The notes under the pieces were generated by a model, which was given only the letters and a program-made list of their open reading frames with translations, ran no database searches and was not told the DNA's origin. Positions 25,506 to 35,700 of a stretch of 64,000 bases of DNA are shown one piece after another (position 1 is the stretch's first letter; each line of letters begins with the position of its first letter). A program made the position numbers and the translations under genes. The DNA comes from Flavobacterium sp. LMO8 (GTDB lineage: Bacteria; Bacteroidota; Bacteroidia; Flavobacteriales; Flavobacteriaceae): positions 280,640 through 344,639 of the forward strand of contig NZ_WIBJ01000030.1 of NCBI RefSeq assembly GCF_009495755.1. The letters are read 5' to 3'.

Positions 25506-26174
25506 TTATTGTTGAAAAATAAGATTCCAAATTTCGGGTTTTAGATGTTCGTGCATGGAGTCTGGTCTATATTCGCCATTTCTTATAAGAGTTTGACCGT
25601 TTGGTTTTATAAGTCCAAACGAACCGCAAACTGTTGGGTGAAGAAATAAATTGTTTCTAAAGAAATTATTTTTGTCAGAAAAGAAATATTCGTTTTTCGA
25701 TTTAGGTCTGTTTTTCAAAATAATTCTGTTTTCAAACAAACATAAGTATATTACATTTGATTTTCGCTCTATTTTTCTTTTTAAAGAATCATCAAAGTTT
25801 TTTATTGAATTTATTTTTTCAATATTCATTTCATTTGAGTGCCAATCAGAACAAGTATCATCCAAATAATTGAACCTAATTAAAAATATAGTCGAATCTG
25901 AATAGGTTTTATTTGTAATTTTTTCAATTTCAGTTTTAATGATTTTGTAATCAACTTTATAGGTTGAATATTTTGGGGCATTAAATTGATAGACATATCC
26001 ACTATCTTTTGTTTTTCTAAAAGATAATGAGTTATCTGGATATTTATCAATTAGAAAAATTTTTTCTTCTTTTGAGATTTCCCTTCCTTCAGGATCTAAA
26101 TAATATTTTATTTTACCCGTTTGTGCTGAAATACCAATTGTAAATAAAAAAAATAGTAATGTAATTTTTTTCAT
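25506..26174 (-). CDS. Uncharacterised secreted protein
   Basis: 222 aa with a clear signal peptide (MKKITLLFFLFTIGISAQ). The mature part is Lys/Asn/Ser-rich, beginning TGKIKYYLDPEGREISKEEK. It contains three cysteines (DTCSD, YLCLFE, TVCGSF) and a conserved-looking end, ICKPNGQ-like GLIKPNGQTLIRNGEY. I do not recognise the family. The ATG lies 2 bp after the spoT stop codon, so it is translationally linked to spoT on the same transcript. That linkage, rather than the sequence, is the only functional hint. It is poorly conserved-looking and may be a lineage-specific addition. Confidence 0.65.
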   Translation of the reverse strand: MKKITLLFFLFTIGISAQTGKIKYYLDPEGREISKEEKIFLIDKYPDNSLSFRKTKDSGYVYQFNAPKYSTYKVDYKIIKTEIEKITNKTYSDSTIFLIRFNYLDDTCSDWHSNEMNIEKINSIKNFDDSLKRKIERKSNVIYLCLFENRIILKNRPKSKNEYFFSDKNNFFRNNLFLHPTVCGSFGLIKPNGQTLIRNGEYRPDSMHEHLKPEIWNLIFQQ

Positions 26175-26176
26175 TG

Positions 26177-28396
26177 CTAACTATTATAAACCCTAGTTAC
26201 CTTATCAATTCCATCTACTTTTTTGATGTTTTCGATTAGTTTTTTAAGGATGGTATTGTTTTGAACTACCACTGCCACTTGTCCGTAGAATATACCCGCT
26301 TCGGAATTTAGGGAAATACTTTGGATATTTACATGCATTTGATTTGATATTACTTTTGTTAGTTCATTAGTAAGTCCTAAAATATCCATTCCTGTAATTT
26401 TTAATATTGCTTTAAATTCTTCTTGTGATGAATCAACCCATTTTGCAGGAATAATTCGATAGGCATAATTCGATTGCATGCTAATAGCATTTGGACAGTC
26501 TTTTCTGTGTACTTTTATTCCTTCATTAATACTAACAAATCCAAACACTTCATCTCCAGGAATTGGGTTACAACAACTTGATAATTTATAATCTAATTTG
26601 TCTTGTTCTGAACCAAATACTAATAAATCGTATTTTTTACTGATTTCATTTTTATGAATTTGTTCCGGTTGATTAGATGGCGATCGTTTTATAGTTTTCT
26701 TAAAGAAATTAACCAATGTGTTGCTTTTTTGAGCAGCATAATCTTTTAGTTGTTGGTTTTCGATAGCCCCAATTCCAGATCGGTAATATAAGTCTAAACT
26801 GGTTTGCAACTTAAAGAAGTTGACCAATTCATTAGTTGTATTTTCGTTAAGTACAATTTTTAAATGGCGTAATTTTCGAGTAAGAATTTCTTTTCCGTCT
26901 TCGGCAATCTTTTTAGTGTTTTCGTTTAAAACGTTTTTAATTTTATTTTTCGCTCTCGAAGTAGTTACATAATCTAGCCATTGCGATGTTGGTTTTTGAT
27001 TCGCCGATGTAATAATTTCCACTTGATCGCCACTATTTAAAACATGATTTAGCGGAACTAATTTCCCGTTTACTCTAGTTCCTCTTGTTTTTACACCAAT
27101 TTCTGAGTGAATACTGAAAGCGAAATCTAGTGAAGTAGCTCCTTTTGGTAATGATTTAATTTCACCTTTTGGAGTGAACACATAGATTTCTTTGGCATAC
27201 AAATTCAGTTTAAAATCTTCTACAAAGTCAACTGCATTGGCACTAGAATTTTCTAAAGCTTCTTTTAATTGGTTTAACCAAATTTCCAAACCGTGTTCTT
27301 CAGTGGCACCATTTTTATATTTGTAATGCGCTGCGTAGCCTTTTTCTGCAATTTCATCCATACGTTCACTTCGCACCTGAATTTCTACCCAACGCCCTTT
27401 CGGACCCATTACGGTAATATGAAGTGCTTCATAACCAGATGATTTTGGAGAAGAAATCCAATCTCGTAATCTACTTGGCGAAGGTCGATAATGATCGGTA
27501 ACTACTGAATAAATTTTCCAAGCAATGAACTTTTCGTCGTGTTGATTTGATTTGTAAATAATTCGAAGCGCAAATTTGTCGTATACTTCGTCAAAAGTAA
27601 CGCCTTGAGCTTTCATCTTTCTACGAATGGAGTAAATTGATTTTGGACGACCTTTGATTGTAAATTCTATTCCTTCGTCAACCATCGATTTACTTAATAC
27701 ATCTGAAATAGTTTTGATATATTCGTCTTGCTCTTCTTTGGTTTCTTTAATTTTACTTACAATATCGTTGTAAACTTCGGGTTCAGTATATTTTAAACCT
27801 AAGTCTTCTAATTTGGTTTTGATGTTATATAATCCTAAACGATGGGCTAGTGGTGCATAAATATAAAGTGTTTCGGAAGCAATTTTGGCTTGCTTGTAAT
27901 CCACCATACTTCCCATGGTTTGCATGTTGTGTAATCTATCAGCAATTTTAATTAAAATTACCCGAACATCATCGTTCAATGTTAATAACATTTTACGGAA
28001 ATTTTCTGCTTGTACCGAAATTTCTTGATCGGTTTTAACTTTGGCAATCTTGGTCAAACCTTCAACCAATTGAGCAATCTTTGGGTTGAACATTTTTTCA
28101 ATATCCTGAACCGTAATATCAGTATCTTCCACCACATCATGCATCAAGGCAGCCGCAATCGAAGTGGCTCCTAAACCAATGTCTCTAGCTACAATTTTAG
28201 CTACAGCAATAGGATGGAAAATATAGGCTTCTCCCGATTTTCTACGTTGGTCTTTATGGGCATCAACAGCTACATCAAATGCTTTACGGATGATTTTTTT
28301 GTCTTCAACCGTAAGTGTTTGATAACTGATGCGAAGTAATTCTTTATATTCTTGCGCGATTGCTTTGTTTTCGGCTTCTAATTCTAACTCTGTCAT
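26177..28396 (-). CDS. spoT: Bifunctional (p)ppGpp synthetase/hydrolase (RelA/SpoT)
   Basis: 739 aa, full length for a long Rel enzyme. An HD hydrolase domain (HPIAVAKIVARDIGLGAT, then AALMHDVVEDTD) is followed by a synthetase domain (GRPKSIYSIRRKMKAQG, DKFALRIIY, GYEALHITV). Next come a TGS domain (VFTPKGEIKSLPKGATSLDF, with TRGTRVNGKLV), a zinc/CC region (SSCCNPIPGDEVFGFVS) and a C-terminal ACT domain. Both catalytic domains look intact, so the protein should make and break (p)ppGpp in the stringent response. Two-way activity is usual for Bacteroidota Rel. It is followed within 2 bp by a small secreted protein gene. Confidence 0.94.
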   Translation of the reverse strand: MTELELEAENKAIAQEYKELLRISYQTLTVEDKKIIRKAFDVAVDAHKDQRRKSGEAYIFHPIAVAKIVARDIGLGATSIAAALMHDVVEDTDITVQDIEKMFNPKIAQLVEGLTKIAKVKTDQEISVQAENFRKMLLTLNDDVRVILIKIADRLHNMQTMGSMVDYKQAKIASETLYIYAPLAHRLGLYNIKTKLEDLGLKYTEPEVYNDIVSKIKETKEEQDEYIKTISDVLSKSMVDEGIEFTIKGRPKSIYSIRRKMKAQGVTFDEVYDKFALRIIYKSNQHDEKFIAWKIYSVVTDHYRPSPSRLRDWISSPKSSGYEALHITVMGPKGRWVEIQVRSERMDEIAEKGYAAHYKYKNGATEEHGLEIWLNQLKEALENSSANAVDFVEDFKLNLYAKEIYVFTPKGEIKSLPKGATSLDFAFSIHSEIGVKTRGTRVNGKLVPLNHVLNSGDQVEIITSANQKPTSQWLDYVTTSRAKNKIKNVLNENTKKIAEDGKEILTRKLRHLKIVLNENTTNELVNFFKLQTSLDLYYRSGIGAIENQQLKDYAAQKSNTLVNFFKKTIKRSPSNQPEQIHKNEISKKYDLLVFGSEQDKLDYKLSSCCNPIPGDEVFGFVSINEGIKVHRKDCPNAISMQSNYAYRIIPAKWVDSSQEEFKAILKITGMDILGLTNELTKVISNQMHVNIQSISLNSEAGIFYGQVAVVVQNNTILKKLIENIKKVDGIDKVTRVYNS

Positions 28397-28461
28397 ACAA
28401 TTAATTCAAGTACTTAAATGTACTACAAATAAACAAAAAATCAAACTACAAGCACAAAAAA

Positions 28462-28479
28462 AAAGCGCCTAAGCGCTTT
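28462..28479 (-). terminator. Intrinsic terminator of the serine hydrolase gene
   Basis: AAAGCGC/GCGCTTT stem (28462-28468 with 28473-28479), loop CTAA, with a long U run on the minus strand (A run upstream on plus). Confidence 0.85.
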
Positions 28480-28484
28480 AAATA

Positions 28485-30029
28485 TTATTTTCGATTAAAA
28501 TCTAAATCATGAAAATCATAGCTAAAATCGGTTAATGGAGAAATTGCTTTCATTTTTAGATTTTGTGGTTTTCCATTTTCATCTAAACTAACAAAAATAA
28601 AAGCATCTGCATGAAAAAAGGCATTGTTCCATTTTACGGCATAAATGTTTTCTTTGTAATAAAAGACTTCTCCTGCTAGTTGTTTAGAACGTAAGGACTG
28701 AAAATATAATTTATTTTTTTTAAACGTTAAAGTGATATCTCCAAACCAATTATCAGAATACATTCCTTGTAATTGTTCAAACTTATTTTTAATATTTTTA
28801 TCATTCTTATTTTTTTCAATATTTTTCCATACTTCTTCGTTTACTTTATCTGTGCCAGAAATTACATTTTTCTCACTTCTACTGTATATTGCAACTAAAT
28901 CTATTTTAGGAATATTCAAGTAACTATTCTTGATAGTATTGGTTATTGCAGTAAAAGCAGAACCTGATTGTTGATTTGTAAGTACAATAATTCCTAAATT
29001 TAATTCAGGTATCATTGTAACTTGAGTTACCATTCCCTCAAGACCACCAGTATGAGTAACTTCTTTATACCCTTTTACATCGCTAAGAAACCATCCCAGC
29101 CCATAACCACCGAAATGAGTATTGTAAGGAGGTATTGTTGTTTTTGGAATTATTGTTTGTAATGACCACATATCATTAAGTAATTCTGGACTAAATAATT
29201 GATTGTTATTTTCAGGATTTTTCCCTTTATTTAATAATGTAAGTAGCCATTTATTTAAATCGTTTACAGAAGAATATATTCCGCCAGCAGCATCTAAGAT
29301 AGGGTTTTTATATCTTGAAATGGGTTTTAATTTTTCTTGTATTGGAACATGAGGAGTAGCTATATTGGTTGTGTCTTTAAGTCTTTTAAAACTACCTGCT
29401 GTTCTATTCATACTTAAAGGAGAAGTAATTCTTGACTCTATAAATTCGCTCCAACTATTACCTGAAACTTTTGCTATTACTTCTCCAGCAACAATGTATA
29501 ATAAATTGTCATAATCAAATTGTGTTCTAAAATTTGAAACAGGTTTTAGAAATCTCAAATTATGAATAATATCTTTTGATGTAAAATTGTTTCCATCTGG
29601 CCAAATCATTAAGTCTCCAGCTCCTAAACCTAAGCCACTTCTATGTGTTAATAAGTCTCTAATTGTAAATTCGTTAGTTACATAATCATTGTACATTTTA
29701 AAATCGGGTAGATAAGAGATTACTTTATCGTCCCAGTTTAATTTTCCTTCGTCAATAAGAATCGCAAGTGCGGCTGCTGTGAATGCTTTGCTGTTTGAAG
29801 CAATTCCAAAAAGAGTATTTTCGTCCACTTTTTGATTTGTAACAATAGAAGTTACACCATATCCTTTTGAATGGATTACTTTTCCATCTTTAATCACAGA
29901 AACGGCAATTCCAGGCACATTAAAAGCCGTTAATGAATTGGTTACTAACTGATCAATTTCTGTAGGAGAAATTTGCGATTGAATAGCTAAGGAAATAGAA
30001 AAACAAGCTATTAATAATTTTATTTTCAT
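28485..30029 (-). CDS. Secreted serine hydrolase of the class C beta-lactamase/PBP fold
   Basis: 514 aa with a signal peptide (LLIACFSISLAIQSQ). The beta-lactamase-related domain (about 22-385) has the nucleophile motif SxxK at Ser78-Lys81 (ASNSKAFTAAAL), a YxN motif (FDYDNLLYIVAG) and an HTGG motif in place of KTG (THTGGLEGMVTQV). A C-terminal DUF3471-like beta domain follows, with GMYSDNWFGDITLTFKKNKL. The family includes peptidases, esterases and non-classical beta-lactamases; no specific substrate is implied. It lies between trmH and spoT. The gap to the trmH stop is 12 bp, so the two are probably cotranscribed. Confidence 0.88.
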   Translation of the reverse strand: MKIKLLIACFSISLAIQSQISPTEIDQLVTNSLTAFNVPGIAVSVIKDGKVIHSKGYGVTSIVTNQKVDENTLFGIASNSKAFTAAALAILIDEGKLNWDDKVISYLPDFKMYNDYVTNEFTIRDLLTHRSGLGLGAGDLMIWPDGNNFTSKDIIHNLRFLKPVSNFRTQFDYDNLLYIVAGEVIAKVSGNSWSEFIESRITSPLSMNRTAGSFKRLKDTTNIATPHVPIQEKLKPISRYKNPILDAAGGIYSSVNDLNKWLLTLLNKGKNPENNNQLFSPELLNDMWSLQTIIPKTTIPPYNTHFGGYGLGWFLSDVKGYKEVTHTGGLEGMVTQVTMIPELNLGIIVLTNQQSGSAFTAITNTIKNSYLNIPKIDLVAIYSRSEKNVISGTDKVNEEVWKNIEKNKNDKNIKNKFEQLQGMYSDNWFGDITLTFKKNKLYFQSLRSKQLAGEVFYYKENIYAVKWNNAFFHADAFIFVSLDENGKPQNLKMKAISPLTDFSYDFHDLDFNRK

Positions 30030-30041
30030 GTTGTATAGTTT

Positions 30042-30833
30042 TTAAAATCCACGTTGTCTTTTAGCTTCAAAAAGTAAAATAGCAGCAGCAACTGAAACAT
30101 TCATAGAATCGATTTCGCCTTGCATTGGAATGATGATGTTTTTAGTGCTTTCTGTTCTCCATTTTTCGGATAAGCCTGTGGCTTCTGTTCCAACCACTAA
30201 AGCAGTAGGAGTGGTGTAATTTTGAGTATGGTATTCAGTAGAATCTTGTAAAGTAGCGGAATAAATATTAATGTTATTTTCTTTCAAATAATCAATTACT
30301 TCTTCAGTAGTTCCAACAGCAATTTGTCGGGTAAACAAACAACCAACACTAGAACGAACGATGTTTGGATTGTATAAATCGCTTTTTGGATTGGCGATAA
30401 TTACAGAATCAATGTTTGCAGCATCAGCTGTTCTTAAAATGGCACCAACGTTTCCGGGTTTTTCTAAGGATTCTCCAACTAATATTAGTGGGTTTTTAGA
30501 AAGTTTTAAATCGGATAAGGCTAACGATTTTGTTTTGGCAATGGCTAAAATGCCTTCGGTAGTATCGCGATAGGCTAATTTTTGATATACCTCTTTTGAA
30601 ATTTCGATAATCTCGACTTCGCTCGATTTGACAAGGTTATTTATTTCTCTATTCGAAATGATTTCGGGTAAAAATAGAATGGTTTCTAATTCATAACCTC
30701 CTTTTAATGCCAATTCAATTTCGCGTTTTCCTTCAATTAAAAAAGTGCCCGTTTGCTTACGAACTTTTGCTTTTTCTTGCAATTGGACTAACGATTTAAT
30801 AAACGGATTTTGAACCGAGGTGATTTGTTTCAT
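30042..30833 (-). CDS. TrmH/SpoU-family RNA 2'-O-methyltransferase
   Basis: 263 aa from the ATG at 30831-30833. The N-terminal substrate-binding domain (SVQNPFIKSLVQLQEKAKVR, FLIEGKREIELAL) precedes the SPOUT domain. The SPOUT domain has the three SpoU motifs: GESLEKPGNVGAILRTADAA, LVVGTEATGLSEKW and IPMQGEIDSMNVSVAAAILL. Methylates a ribose 2'-OH in rRNA or tRNA using SAM; target site unknown. An upstream TTG at 30854 overlaps the TACTTTTG promoter element and is rejected. Confidence 0.92.
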   Translation of the reverse strand: MKQITSVQNPFIKSLVQLQEKAKVRKQTGTFLIEGKREIELALKGGYELETILFLPEIISNREINNLVKSSEVEIIEISKEVYQKLAYRDTTEGILAIAKTKSLALSDLKLSKNPLILVGESLEKPGNVGAILRTADAANIDSVIIANPKSDLYNPNIVRSSVGCLFTRQIAVGTTEEVIDYLKENNINIYSATLQDSTEYHTQNYTTPTALVVGTEATGLSEKWRTESTKNIIIPMQGEIDSMNVSVAAAILLFEAKRQRGF

Positions 30834-30851
30834 GAATAAGAAATTATAGAG

Positions 30852-30859
30852 CAAAAGTA
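30852..30859 (-). promoter_or_regulatory. Putative -7 element (TACTTTTG) of the trmH-like gene
   Basis: TACTTTTGC on minus, 18 nt upstream of the selected ATG. It sits directly beside the terminator of the amidohydrolase gene. Confidence 0.55.
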
Positions 30860-30864
30860 CAAAA

Positions 30865-30891
30865 AAAGCCTCTCATTTACTGAAAGGCTTT
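30865..30891 (-). terminator. Intrinsic terminator of the 431-aa amidohydrolase-like gene
   Basis: AAAGCCT/AGGCTTT stem (30865-30871 with 30885-30891) with a 13-nt loop and a U run on minus. Confidence 0.75.
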
Positions 30892-30896
30892 TGGTC

Positions 30897-32192
30897 TTAT
30901 TTTTTTTGTTGTTCGAATTTTCCTTTGTAACGTTCATACAATTCGGTGTGGTGACTTTCTAAACTGATTTGTCTTCCGTCAATAAAAGCGAATGAAATTA
31001 CATTGGTTTTCATATCCAAAGCATCGCCTTCAGAAATAAATAATGTAGCACTTTTACCAGATTCTAACGTTCCGTATTGGTTGTCAATTCCTAAAATTTT
31101 AGCTGAATTTCCTGTAATTAATTGTAATGCTTGTTCTTTTGTTAATCCCCAAGCGGCACAAGTTCCAGCGTAAAACGGAAGATTTCTGGTTTGCATACGT
31201 TCCATATCGCCTGCATTTTGTAATGCAACTAAAACGCCTGCATCTACTAATAATTTAGCATTTTTGTATGGTAAATTTACATCTTCATCTTCCAATAATG
31301 GTAAACTATGTACGCGATTTAATAAAACAGAAACGTTGTTTTCTTTTAATAATGTACCTACTTTAAATGCATAATAACCGCCAACAATTGTCATGTTTTT
31401 GATGTTGTTTTTCTTTTTGAATAAAACGGCATCGATGATTTCTTTTTCTCCATTTGCATTTACAAACAAGGTTTTTTCACCTGATTGTAACCCTTTCATA
31501 GCTTCATAAGGAATGTCTTTTTTAGTGTTTTTACTTCCCAAATAAGCAAAAGCATTGTCAAAATATTCTTGAATCGCTTTTACTTGTGGATCGTAATTTT
31601 TATTCATTTCAATTCCGCCTGGTTCAGCCCACCAACCAGCTCTTGAGTAGCTTCTTGGCCAGTTTAAGTGAATTCCGTCGTCGGTTTTAATCGATGCGTC
31701 TTCCCAGTTCCAAGCATCCAATTGAACGATTGATGATGTTCCTGGAATTCTGCCACCTCTTGGCGTAATTTGTGCTAACAAAACGCCGTTTGGACGTGTG
31801 GTTTCCACTAATTTTGACTCAGCATTGTAAGCGATAATACTTCTTACGTGTGGATTGAACTCTCCAATTTCGCTTTCGTCATCCGAAGCTCTAACTGCAT
31901 CTATTTCTACTAATCCTAATGTTGAGTTTGGTGCAATGAATCCCGGATAAATATGTTTTCCAGATGCTTCAATCACAATATCATGTTTATCAGGCTTCAT
32001 TACGGGAGCATCGCCAATAGTTGCAATTTTTCCGTCAATAATTGAAATCAAACTGTTTTCAATTACTTTTCCGTTTCCTAAATGTGCTTTGGCACCAAGG
32101 ATTAAAATCGATTTACTTTGTTTTGGAGCAGGCGTTTGTTGGGCAAACCCAAACAAAGAAATAATACAAAGAATGAATGTTATTTTTTTCAT
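30897..32192 (-). CDS. Secreted amidohydrolase-family protein lacking the HxH metal motif
   Basis: 431 aa with a signal peptide (MKKITFILCIISLFGFAQQ). Fold signatures of the metal-dependent hydrolase superfamily are present: a beta-sandwich start (ILGAKAHLGNGKVIENSLIS), IEASGKHIYPGFIAPNSTLG, and a C-terminal TGNSAKILGIDNQYGTLESG with KSATLFISEGDALDMKTNVI. The site where active members carry HxH reads GFIAPNSTLG, so the usual metal ligands are missing. It resembles the N-terminal half of the 1009-aa protein at 32745. It could be a pseudoenzyme partner of that protein. A DUF559 gene lies between the two. Confidence 0.8.
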   Translation of the reverse strand: MKKITFILCIISLFGFAQQTPAPKQSKSILILGAKAHLGNGKVIENSLISIIDGKIATIGDAPVMKPDKHDIVIEASGKHIYPGFIAPNSTLGLVEIDAVRASDDESEIGEFNPHVRSIIAYNAESKLVETTRPNGVLLAQITPRGGRIPGTSSIVQLDAWNWEDASIKTDDGIHLNWPRSYSRAGWWAEPGGIEMNKNYDPQVKAIQEYFDNAFAYLGSKNTKKDIPYEAMKGLQSGEKTLFVNANGEKEIIDAVLFKKKNNIKNMTIVGGYYAFKVGTLLKENNVSVLLNRVHSLPLLEDEDVNLPYKNAKLLVDAGVLVALQNAGDMERMQTRNLPFYAGTCAAWGLTKEQALQLITGNSAKILGIDNQYGTLESGKSATLFISEGDALDMKTNVISFAFIDGRQISLESHHTELYERYKGKFEQQKK

Positions 32193-32250
32193 TTATATAT
32201 CTTTTTAATTTTATTCAAAATATTAAAACTAACTAAGTATAACTATAAAC

Positions 32251-32652
32251 TTAATTAGAAGTATTGTCCCCTTGAGGGGACTTTAGGGGTGTTTTCAATC
32301 TTTCGATTTCTTGTTCCAATGATAGTAAAACGGAAAATAAGTTTTGTTTCACATCAATATCACTAAATCTTAAAAAATGAACACCTAATTTTTCTAACTC
32401 ACCTCGTCTAAATCTGTCGTATTCGTATTTATAAAGGTGACTATCACCATCAATTTCAATAGCTAACATTAATTCATGACAATAAAAATCAACAATATAA
32501 TCTAACATTGGGACTTGTCTGTGAAATTGAAAATCATATCCTTTCATTTTTATGTTTTGCCAAAGAATCACTTCGCTAAGTGTGCTGTTTTTTCTTAGTT
32601 CTCTTGCGAAATCTTTCAAGTGTGGTTTATATGGTATGATTTTGTTTTTCAT
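32251..32652 (-). CDS. DUF559 (Vsr-like PD-(D/E)XK) nuclease-domain protein
   Basis: 133 aa. A compact nuclease fold of the DUF559 family: ELRKNSTLSEVILWQNIKMK, FQFHRQVPMLDYIVDFYCHE, LMLAIEIDGDSHLYKYEYDR. The acidic and polar residues of the active site are visible as D in LDYIVDFYC and E/D in AIEIDGDSH. DUF559 proteins relate to very-short-patch-repair and other small endonucleases, though activity of most is unproven. The gene is bracketed by an exact 30-bp inverted repeat, and the left arm encodes its C-terminal residues TPLKSPQGDN. It separates two related amidohydrolase genes, so it looks like a later insertion. It could be a mobile nuclease, a repeat-borne ORF or a domesticated gene. 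Confidence 0.85.
   Translation of the reverse strand: MKNKIIPYKPHLKDFARELRKNSTLSEVILWQNIKMKGYDFQFHRQVPMLDYIVDFYCHELMLAIEIDGDSHLYKYEYDRFRRGELEKLGVHFLRFSDIDVKQNLFSVLLSLEQEIERLKTPLKSPQGDNTSN
32263..32292. repeat. Left arm of the 30-bp inverted repeat around the DUF559 gene
   Basis: Exact reverse complement of 32662-32691. Contains the palindrome GTCCCCTTGAGGGGAC. It lies inside the 3' end of the DUF559 coding sequence. Confidence 0.95.
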
Positions 32653-32661
32653 GAACTTTTT

Positions 32662-32691
32662 ACACCCCTAAAGTCCCCTCAAGGGGACAAT
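32662..32691. repeat. Right arm of the 30-bp inverted repeat around the DUF559 gene
   Basis: Exact reverse complement of 32263-32292. It lies 9 bp upstream of the DUF559 start codon, so it forms part of its leader. Confidence 0.95.
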
Positions 32692-32744
32692 TGTTCTATT
32701 GAATCATATTGTTTTATCTTTTCATTAGAAATTAGCTGTTTTGA

Positions 32745-35700
32745 CTAATTATATTTATAATGAGACTCTTTGCAATTTTCTCCTAAAGTATCACAATGAT
32801 AGTGACCATTTTCTTTTTTCTTGGGTAATTGCGTTTTCATTCCTTTGTTTTTAGCGTCTAACATGAAGTTGATTAACTCAGCTCTTTCTTTTTGGATTTC
32901 GCTCATCACTTCTTTCTCTTTTTCTAAATCATAGAAAATGATTCCGTCTACTAACGTTTTTTCAGCTCTTGTATAGATAGATAAAGGACTATCAGACCAT
33001 AGTACTACATCGGCATCTTTTCCTACTTTGATACTTCCTACTTTATTATCTACTTGAAGAATTTTTGCAGGATTTAAGGTTACGAAATTCCAAGCTTCTT
33101 CTTCTGTTACGTTTCCGTATTTAACCGTTTTAGCAGCTTCTTGGTTCAGACGTCTTGACATTTCAGCATCATCAGAATTGATAGAAACTTGCACGCCTTC
33201 ATTCATCATAATCGCTGCGTTGTATGGAATTGCATCGTTAACTTCGTATTTGTAAGCCCACCAATCTGCAAATGTAGAACCCGCAACGCCGTGTGCCGAC
33301 ATTTTATCAGCTAATTTGTAGCCTTCTAAAATATGTGTGAACGTTTGAATTTTGAAATTATAACGTTCTGCTAATTTCATTAACATATTGATTTCCGATT
33401 GCACATAAGAGTGACAAGTGATAAAACGTTTTTTTGCTAAAATTTCTCCTAAAACTTCCATTTCGACATCAAATCTTGGCATTACTTTATTTTTTCCTTT
33501 ACCTGATTTGTAGGCATCCCACTCGTTTTTATATTCGATTGCTCTGGTGAAATAATCTTCATAAACTTGTTCTACACCCATACGAGATTGTGGGAAACGG
33601 TTACGTGAAAAATCGCCCCAGTTGGATTGTTTTACGTTTTCACCCAAAGCAAATTTGATATATTTTGGAGCATCTTTAACTAACATTTCCTCTGGTGAAT
33701 AACCCCATTTTAATTTGATGAATGCCGCACGACCTCCAATTGGATTTGCAGAACCATGTAATAAGTTAGCCGAAGTAACTCCACCAGCTAAATTTCTGTA
33801 AATATTGATGTCTTCTGAATTTACAACATCTTCAATCGTAACTTCTGCTGATGAATTTTGCCCACCTTCGTTAACTCCATTTGAAATAGCAATGTGCGAG
33901 TGTTCATCAATGATTCCAGCCGTTAAATGTTTGCCAGTTCCGTCAACAACTTTTGCTCCTGAAGCTGGTAAGTTTTTACCAATTTTCGCAATTTTTCCGT
34001 TTTGAATTAAAACATCGGTTTCTTTAAGATTTCCTTCTTTTTCTCCTGTCCAAACGGTTACATTTTTAAATAAAATAGTTTCTTGTTTTGGTTTTTCGTC
34101 GTTTCCAAAAGAAATATTTGGATACGTTACCGTATACATAGACGGTACTTTTGGTTCGTCTTTTTTGTCGTCTTTCTTTTTATCTTCTTTAACTTCAGTT
34201 GCTCTTTTAGTTGCAGTCCAAGATGTTTCGTTTCCGTTTTCTAAAACGGCTTTTCCTTGCATCATGTCTTTTACGAAAGTTCCTGAAAGTCTAACGAAAT
34301 TAGCTTTTGTAGTATCTTGATTTTTGATAACCAAATTAACCCACGGATCATTGAATTGGATTTTTGTTCCAAAGTTGATACTATCTTTAACAGCTTTTGC
34401 TTCGAATTTTGAAGTTTCGCCTTCGATTTTTAATTCGAATTTGTGATTATCAAAAACTAAATCGTAAGTCCCTCTAATATCAGTAGGATTGATTTTATCT
34501 ATGATGTTTCGATTTCCTTGTACCCAGTTTTCTAAGATGTTGCTTTTGTCTTCAAAAATATCACCAGAAACGATAATGAAATTCGCTAATTTTCCTTTTG
34601 AAATAGAACCTACTTTATCAAATTGATTTACCAATTTTGCAGGAGTTTCTGTTAAAGCTAATAACGCTTTGTCTTTTGGTAAACCATATAAAACGGCTTT
34701 TCTTAAATTAGAAAGAAATGATTTGGTTTCTTTTAAATCTGCTGTAGAAAGTACGAATGAAACATTGTTCTCTGCTAAAATTTTCAAGTTGAACGGTGCT
34801 TGATTCCAAAATTTCATATCACTCAAGCTTACTTGTTGCGCTAAGTATGGATCTGTTACATCATAAGCATCTGGAAAATTCAATGGAATAATATAAGTAG
34901 CTCCCGATTTTTTGATTTCGTCGATACGCTCAAATTCGTTTCCGCTTCCTTTAATTAGATATTTAACTCCAAATTCATCGCCTAATTTATCTGCTCTTAA
35001 ACCATTTAATTTATCGCCAGCATTGAAGATTTGCAATAAATATTTGTTCGCATTGAAAGCTTCTAAAGATAAATCTTTGTTAGTTGCATTTCCTTGTGCA
35101 TACCATTTTGCATCGTGAAATACTTGGCGAATCAAAGCCATACTTCCCATCATTGAAGAAGGATAACTTTGCTTAGTAAATTTACTTCTACTGAATGTAA
35201 AATGTTGCGATACTTTATCTTTAATCATTCTATCAGCGTTTGTTCCGAAGTCGTTTAATGTCCAAAGTAAACCTGTTCCTGCAATTACACCATCATTGTG
35301 GTGACTTAAAACGGTACCAAAACCAGCTTCTCTTAAACTTCCAGCTGCTTTTGTATCATAACTTAAATTTTCATAAGCGTTGTATTCTGGTTTTACATGG
35401 TCGTTCCAGTAATATCCTTCACGATTCGATTCATATTGTGGTGTGAAGTTACCACTTGGTCTTGGAGTAGGTTTGCTGATTCCAAATTCGCTATATAACT
35501 CAACGAATGAGGGATAAATTGTTTTTCCTGTTGCATCTACAATTGTAGTCCCTTTTGGAATGGTAACATTGGTACCCACTTCTACAATTTTGTTCTCTTT
35601 GATTAACAGCGTGGCTTTTTCAATTTTTTGCGTTGCTGATACATAAATAGTGGCGTTTGTAATAGCAACATAGTTTTTGAAGCTTTGTTTTACGCCATCA

